Below, one piece after another: positions 59,039 to 64,000 of a DNA stretch of 64,000 bases (positions are counted from its first letter, which is position 1; every line of letters begins with the position of its first letter). The stretch lies in assembly GCA_963665975.1 (NCBI GenBank), contig OY762508.1:2728001-2792000 (forward strand), written 5' to 3'. Source of the DNA: G963665975 sp963665975. Its GTDB lineage: Bacteria; Bacteroidota; Rhodothermia; Rhodothermales; Bin80. The position numbers and the translations under genes are program-made. The notes beneath the pieces are model-generated. The model worked only from the letters and a program-made list of their open reading frames with translations, did no database searches and was not told the origin of the DNA.

Positions 59039-62000
59039 TTGATGAGTGCGAACTTGCCGACATGCTCCCCGATTCCCGGAGCTTTCACATGGAAGATGTA
59101 CACGCCGAAAGCCACGTCCTGCTGCTCCTCGGTTCGCAAATCCCACCACTGGGCGCCGTCAGACGTGCCGCCGTCGTGGTGGAGTGTTTTGATCAGCTCT
59201 CCGCGGATATTGAATATTCGGATCGTGCACTGGGGTGGGAGGTGTATGAATTGCACGCGGCGCTCGCCCCGACCCTCAATTTGCGAGCGTGGCTCAAAAG
59301 CTGAAGCTCCCACGTATGGATTAGGTACGACCGCAATTCTGTCCATTTCGTCCTTTGCCTGGTCAGCATCAATGACCGATGGACGCAGTGTAAACTGGAA
59401 GAAATCCCCCGTGGCAAAGGGGCGCAGAGCAGAAATGCGCAGGACATTACCTGCTGACGGTGGTATGGAATTGTTCGCGTCGGCAGCAGTAAATGTGATG
59501 CGGTAACGGAAGCGGCGCACGCCACGGCCGTCCAGCTGCTCATGAATGATCAGATCATCCTCGTTGTCAAAATCACCGCTCTGGTTGGTATCCTGTATGA
59601 ATAGATCCGCCAACGTGTTTTTGGTGACATTTCTGGCAAAGACCGGCACCGACATACGCAAAAACCCGAAAACGCGTGGCGGCCGGTAGAGCGAGTCGTC
59701 AGGCGATACCCATATCAGTTCATAGTCATCGGGGGAAGGCACGAAAGCGCTGGTTGTATCGGGGCGCACCCCAGCCACCCAGTTTGTCTGGTACCCGTCC
59801 AGCGTTCGCGGATCCACGTCGAACACCTCGTTTTGTGTGCCCTGGTTGGCTGCATACCCCGTGCGAACGAGATCCATTTCGCAGCCGAACGGCGGGGCGC
59901 ACTCCACGTTAGTTATATCGATCGTAAAGCCCGCTGTCGGTGGCGTAGTTTCCATGAGTGGCGAACGCGCGATGAGCGTTTCGCCGCTCGATATATTCAG
60001 GATTTCGTACGCCGTGGTTGCGTAAAGGTCCGAAGTCGGGGCAATCTGATCGCTATAGAATCCAATCCGGTATATCGCGCCAAAATCAGCTGCGTCTTCC
60101 TGTACGACACGCACGGTTACTGATCCTGCGCCAATACCCTCCGTTACGCGGCTCAAATCCTCGTTTGTGCCCCCCTCCACGTATCCCACGGGAAGCGACC
60201 GTGGCATGACCACCGCCGCATTGCGCGAAAAGCCGGTAATGCGGCCTGCCTGGTTGACACTAATGTTGAACGGGGTTTCCTGCGGGTCTATCGGATCCTT
60301 GGAGAGATCGGTCGGATCACGGACACCGCGGTCATAGGCCGCCAGAACATAGAAGTACGTGATGCCATTGGTGACATCCTCGTCTATATAATGGAACTGC
60401 AATCCACTGTCACTGCCCAGATAGTACACGGCTTCGCCCTCCAGCACCGTTACCGGACCTTGAATGCCGTTGACGAGATCCCACTGCGCAATCGGCTTAA
60501 AGAAGGTGGCAGCACCGTCCAAATCGGTGATGGTTCGCGCGTCGAAGAGCAACGGATCGGTGCCCTTGTACAGCCGGAACCCTTCGAAGTCGAACTCCTG
60601 AATGAAGCGGTCGAAGCTGCGGACAGCCAGTGTATCCCAACTCAATATGACACGTTCGTCGCCCGGCACAGCTGTGAGCTTGGGCAAGAACGGCGGTTGG
60701 GCGAAGTTATAGTCTGCATTGAAGATGCTCTGTGCCGTACGGCGGTTCTTGAAGAAGTCCCGCTCATCCTCGCCGAAAATCCACGCCGTCGAAAAGAAGT
60801 CAGTGCCACCTGGCTCAAGCCCCACGGGACCCGATGAGAACAGCAAGAACGGCTCCAGGTCCGCCTTGAATGCCTCCGGCTTTGTGCCGAGTGGGAACTG
60901 TGCATAGGAAATGATGCGGTCCCACATCCAGGAATCATCGCGCAGATTGTCTCCGCTCTCATAGAACGGACGCGTCTGGAGGTCGAATCCCGTCAATCCG
61001 ACCTGGTCAGACTCATCAATGTCCAATTCGTCAAAATTCGGCTCACCGAGCGTAGGTATGCCGTCGGCCTCGCCATCGTCTGGGCCGCTGTAGCCCAGAT
61101 CAAACGGTCCCTGCCCGTCACGCCCCACGTCGTTGTTGATAGACTCCCCTTGATCCCAGCTTCCGTTTTCGTTTTCGTCCTCGAACCCGACCCAATCGAG
61201 GTTTTCGTCTCCTGTCCACCAGCGGCCTGCGATGTAGGCCGGGCGATTCTCGATCGGACCATTGAAGGCCTCGAAGTTGGCTACATCATACATGCCCTCG
61301 ACCATGGCACGGATGTTTTCCTGGCCCTCAACGAGTGTGCCGGGTCCATTGAATCGCGATTCGTCTGTAATGCCATCCTCGTCGTTGTCCAAATTGTCGA
61401 AGGCGCGCGCCGGGCTTTCCAGGAAGGCGAATCCGGTATAGCCCAGAGGATAGTTGCCCCCGGTGGGGCGAGAACCGAGTCCGTCCTGGTCCCAGCCATA
61501 GGCCACGTCCTGCTGTGGGTCAAAAGCCGCATTCTCATCGCCTTCTTCGTTACCAAGGCCGTAATCCATGATCTGGCCCAGATACAGGGCGTCATGGATC
61601 TTTTCGGTGGCGTTGGTGATGCGATAGAGAATGAACATCAGGTCCTCCGCCAGCACGTTCGCCCATTGAAACAGGCGGACCTGAGTCTGCAGCCCCATGC
61701 CGCCAATAGTGGAGTCGCTGGCACTGGCGTAGTATACTCCGTACTCGCTGTTGGGACGGCCGCTTTCCGTGTCAATTACGTACTCCCGGTCCGTGAAGTC
61801 GTCCATCACGTAATAGCTCTCCAAGTCCGCGTTAAATACACCGCGTCCAAAAAAGCCATTCCAACGTCCGGGCCAGCCTGGATCATCCCGGTTGTTCAGC
61901 CGATCCGGCCAAAAGTCAGGCCAGGAAGTCGGATCGTCACTGAGCGCCGGCGTGGGCGTACGCAATCCCGTAATGGGATCCAGCCGGTTCTCATTCATGA

Positions 62001-62412
62001 ACCCGGGAAGGGGCGTCCAACCCCACAGTGAGCCGTCCGGGCTGAGCCTTTTCCCGAAATCCCGGTACGTCAGAATGACCGGGTTCAGCAAGGTGTCTCG
62101 TGTGGCGTTGGGAAAGAAGTCTTGCCACTTGGTGCGTTCGCCAGGCACCTGTCCGGCCACCATGATCCCGACCCCGTCAATATGCCGGCCACCAATACCG
62201 CGAGGCCATACGCCGAACGGCACATCATTCCAGCGCGCGAGCTCGCCGTGATTGCGGAAGTTGGTTTCGATAAGGTTGCCATCCAGCACGCCACGAGCAA
62301 TCAGATCCTCATCGCCGCGCAAGTTAGGCGGAATATTCTGCGCCTGGACACCGGTGCCCGTCCAAGCGGTACCGATAAACAAGGCTACAGCGATATGACG
62401 CGCGATGCGCAT
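59035..62412 (-). CDS. Large secreted protein with T9SS-type C-terminal domain, function unknown
   Basis: A protein of 1125 aa: signal (MRIARHIAVALFIGTAWTG, to VQAQ), then a long acidic part with no family I can name, including GVWPRGIGGRHIDGVGIMVAG, DNDEDGITDESRF and DSDQVG-like Asp-rich loops (FEDENENGSWDQGE) that could bind calcium. A fibronectin-III-like segment is suggested at FDFEGFRLYKGTDPLLFDA. The end has a sorting domain variant: IAVVPNPYVGASAFEPRS, IRIFNIRGELIKTL, GVYIFHVKAPG. It sits between a TonB receptor (ATGA overlap) and PorV (ATGA overlap), so the three are translationally coupled and likely work together on the outer membrane. Confidence 0.82.
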   Translation of the reverse strand: MRIARHIAVALFIGTAWTGTGVQAQNIPPNLRGDEDLIARGVLDGNLIETNFRNHGELARWNDVPFGVWPRGIGGRHIDGVGIMVAGQVPGERTKWQDFFPNATRDTLLNPVILTYRDFGKRLSPDGSLWGWTPLPGFMNENRLDPITGLRTPTPALSDDPTSWPDFWPDRLNNRDDPGWPGRWNGFFGRGVFNADLESYYVMDDFTDREYVIDTESGRPNSEYGVYYASASDSTIGGMGLQTQVRLFQWANVLAEDLMFILYRITNATEKIHDALYLGQIMDYGLGNEEGDENAAFDPQQDVAYGWDQDGLGSRPTGGNYPLGYTGFAFLESPARAFDNLDNDEDGITDESRFNGPGTLVEGQENIRAMVEGMYDVANFEAFNGPIENRPAYIAGRWWTGDENLDWVGFEDENENGSWDQGESINNDVGRDGQGPFDLGYSGPDDGEADGIPTLGEPNFDELDIDESDQVGLTGFDLQTRPFYESGDNLRDDSWMWDRIISYAQFPLGTKPEAFKADLEPFLLFSSGPVGLEPGGTDFFSTAWIFGEDERDFFKNRRTAQSIFNADYNFAQPPFLPKLTAVPGDERVILSWDTLAVRSFDRFIQEFDFEGFRLYKGTDPLLFDARTITDLDGAATFFKPIAQWDLVNGIQGPVTVLEGEAVYYLGSDSGLQFHYIDEDVTNGITYFYVLAAYDRGVRDPTDLSKDPIDPQETPFNISVNQAGRITGFSRNAAVVMPRSLPVGYVEGGTNEDLSRVTEGIGAGSVTVRVVQEDAADFGAIYRIGFYSDQIAPTSDLYATTAYEILNISSGETLIARSPLMETTPPTAGFTIDITNVECAPPFGCEMDLVRTGYAANQGTQNEVFDVDPRTLDGYQTNWVAGVRPDTTSAFVPSPDDYELIWVSPDDSLYRPPRVFGFLRMSVPVFARNVTKNTLADLFIQDTNQSGDFDNEDDLIIHEQLDGRGVRRFRYRITFTAADANNSIPPSAGNVLRISALRPFATGDFFQFTLRPSVIDADQAKDEMDRIAVVPNPYVGASAFEPRSQIEGRGERRVQFIHLPPQCTIRIFNIRGELIKTLHHDGGTSDGAQWWDLRTEEQQDVAFGVYIFHVKAPGIGEHVGKFALIK

Positions 62413-64000
62413 CAGAATCGGTAGTTGAGGCCGATACTCACCTTGCGCGGCGCGCCGAAGTTTTCCTGGCGATAAAAGAATTCATCCAGCGTGTTGAGTC
62501 CGCCAACCTGGGCACCCGTCCGCCGGAAGAGCTCCAGCGTAACGGATTCGTCCGCGCGACCGGTGTCTTCGTACACGCCTACTTCCTGCACGGTGTCGAA
62601 GAGGTTCTGGACTTGCAGGAACAGTTGCAAATTGAATTTGATGAAGGGCGGCCGGTAATACGCGCGTATGTCTGTGCCAAACAACGTCGGTTTGGTCGCG
62701 TTGTTTTTCTTGATTGAGCGGATGAATTCGCGCACAGTAGTATACGGAGTGCCGCTTCGGAGCCGGTTGATGACCGTGATGGAAAGTCCGTCTACAGGCG
62801 TAACCGTAATCGTGTTGTTGAGCACATGGCGCCGGTCCCAGTCGAGGCGCACCAGTGACAGAATCTCATCAAGCCCCGCCTGTTGGCGTCCGAATGCCTC
62901 GCCTGGACTGGACGAGGTGCCCTCGGCAAACTGCAGCGTGTAATCCATCGTCCAGCTCAAGCGCCCGCCGGGCCGCTGAAAGAGCGAAAACGTGAGCCCG
63001 CGGATTGTCCCGTAGTCCCGGTTGATCCAGCGAATCACAAAGTCGCCTTGCGGCGTGCGGGAAATCTCTTGTCCCGTCAAATTCCGCACATCCTTGGAGA
63101 AGATGGTAAGCTCCATGCCAATCCGCTGCGTAAGCCCCTGTTGCAAACCAACTTCGAAGGAGAGCGTGCGCTCGGGGTTGATGCCTGGATTGCCAAAGGA
63201 ATTAGACAAGGAAGCCGGGTTGATCTCGTATTCCGGGTTGGTGTAGAGCAGGCCAAAGGAGGGGATTTGAAAAAAGAGGCCGGAGGAGAAGCGCATGACG
63301 CCCGTTTCGGAAATCGGGAACGCGATACCTACTCGCGGGCTCAGTTGCATATCCACCTTGGCCTTCTCGCGGTTGGACAGCGTCGCACCCGGGTTATTCG
63401 GGTCCGGGATTTCTTCGAGTTCCCCCTGACCCCAGTCGACAGGAGTCAGGTAGTCTGGATCGAAATAGTCAAACCGCACCCCGGCATTTACGATGAGGCC
63501 CGTAAATTCCATCTTGTCCTGCACGTAGGCGGAGAGTTCGACCGGCTTGGCCTGCAGGGTGTTGTCGGCAAACTGGTCGGGTGAAGGTTGGGGTAGGTTG
63601 CCGGTTCTGAAGGAACGCTCGATACCGAAGTCCCGGTTGTCCAACCGGTGCAGCCTTGCCTGGACGCCTACCTTCATGAGGTGCACGCGCGTCATCTGCC
63701 TGGAGAAATCCGCGACGACGGTGTGCGTGGCCGTGAGCTGGCGGCTCGTGGACAGGTTGTTGCCTCCAACGGCGAAGGCATTCGCGCCCTGCAGATTGTT
63801 GTATTCGCTAGCCACATAGCGCTCATCGAACGGTGAATCAAACAGGCGCACGTCGGTTTGGTCGTGCAGGTAACTGTAAGAGATGTTTCCGAAGGCATTG
63901 GTGCCCAGCGTGTACCGCAGACCGAGAATGTGCGTCTGATTGAAAAAATGAACGGTGTTGATTCCCTGCGGCACGTACTTGAGCGTATGGCTGTAGGGCA
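62412..64000 (-). CDS. TonB-dependent receptor, C-terminal barrel (5' part outside window)
   Basis: At least 529 codons, open to the right edge. The frame codes for beta-barrel strands: LRYTLGTNAFGNISYSYLHD, ELSAYVQDKMEFTGLIVNAG then VRFDYFDP, LSPRVGIAFPISETGVMRFS, TLSFEVGLQQGLTQRIGMEL, WTMDYTLQFAEGTSS, and RKVSIGLNYRF at the terminal aromatic, typical of SusC/CirA-like receptors. The plug and TonB box must lie to the right of 64000. The receptor is the first visible gene of an operon with the 1125-aa cargo and PorV. In this phylum such a set is common, usually with unknown substrate. Confidence 0.93.
   Translation of the reverse strand, partial: PYSHTLKYVPQGINTVHFFNQTHILGLRYTLGTNAFGNISYSYLHDQTDVRLFDSPFDERYVASEYNNLQGANAFAVGGNNLSTSRQLTATHTVVADFSRQMTRVHLMKVGVQARLHRLDNRDFGIERSFRTGNLPQPSPDQFADNTLQAKPVELSAYVQDKMEFTGLIVNAGVRFDYFDPDYLTPVDWGQGELEEIPDPNNPGATLSNREKAKVDMQLSPRVGIAFPISETGVMRFSSGLFFQIPSFGLLYTNPEYEINPASLSNSFGNPGINPERTLSFEVGLQQGLTQRIGMELTIFSKDVRNLTGQEISRTPQGDFVIRWINRDYGTIRGLTFSLFQRPGGRLSWTMDYTLQFAEGTSSSPGEAFGRQQAGLDEILSLVRLDWDRRHVLNNTITVTPVDGLSITVINRLRSGTPYTTVREFIRSIKKNNATKPTLFGTDIRAYYRPPFIKFNLQLFLQVQNLFDTVQEVGVYEDTGRADESVTLELFRRTGAQVGGLNTLDEFFYRQENFGAPRKVSIGLNYRF

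Overview
The window looks like a chromosomal stretch from a member of the Rhodothermia or a close relative (Bacteroidota/FCB group), moderately GC-rich and of aquatic type. Four long secreted proteins end in T9SS-type C-terminal domains (three with a clear YPNPF motif), and a TonB-dependent receptor, a large T9SS-like cargo protein and a PorV-family barrel form one overlapping operon. FG-GAP/ASPIC lipoproteins, DUF4159, and a two-subunit 2-oxoacid:ferredoxin oxidoreductase with a fused gamma-alpha chain fit the same group. This placement is inferred from gene content, not from a marker-gene tree.

Layout. 0-8 kb: 3' end of smc, then a leftward block with RidA, small membrane proteins, a tandem helix-hairpin-helix protein, a MacAB-type ABC export system, a periplasmic LTxxQ-like protein, an anti-sigma factor and an ECF sigma factor. 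8-14.5 kb: housekeeping and small-molecule genes (DUF1697, three VOC proteins, squalene/phytoene synthase family, a phosphofructokinase with pyrophosphate-type residues, DNA glycosylase Tag, SRPBCC). 14.8-18.5 kb: ammonium transporter plus P-II, a hairpin terminator, then NfeD plus flotillin. 18.5-23.1 kb: an M16 peptidase gene broken in its middle, a DJ-1/PfpI protein and a class C beta-lactamase-fold hydrolase. 23.3-37.6 kb: a large TPR/FG-GAP lipoprotein, TonB, DUF4159, glyA, a phosphoribosyltransferase, tatC, an aberrant Nramp-like transporter, korAB, apaG and a TIM-barrel isomerase.

37.8-52.3 kb is an accessory region full of decay: an IS110-family transposase pseudogene, an IS3-type orfA remnant, the right-end remnant of a TnpB element next to a GH32 pseudogene, an intact TnpB element sitting inside a zinc-ribbon gene, and a broken PhnB-like VOC gene. 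Intact between them are a subtilisin-like protease with 22 exact-length leucine-rich repeats, a DUF3500 lipoprotein and two arylsulfotransferase-like proteins. 52.3-64 kb: a GH16 glucanase, an FG-GAP/ASPIC lipoprotein with a TPR partner, a SurA-like PPIase lipoprotein, and the PorV/cargo/TonB-receptor operon, whose receptor runs off the right edge.

The most informative structure is the TnpB element at about 50435-51724. Removing exactly 1290 bp restores one continuous 109-codon zinc-ribbon gene, so the element boundaries, target junction and expected guide sequence can be read directly. A second, decayed right end at about 44268-44310 shares its terminal sequence.
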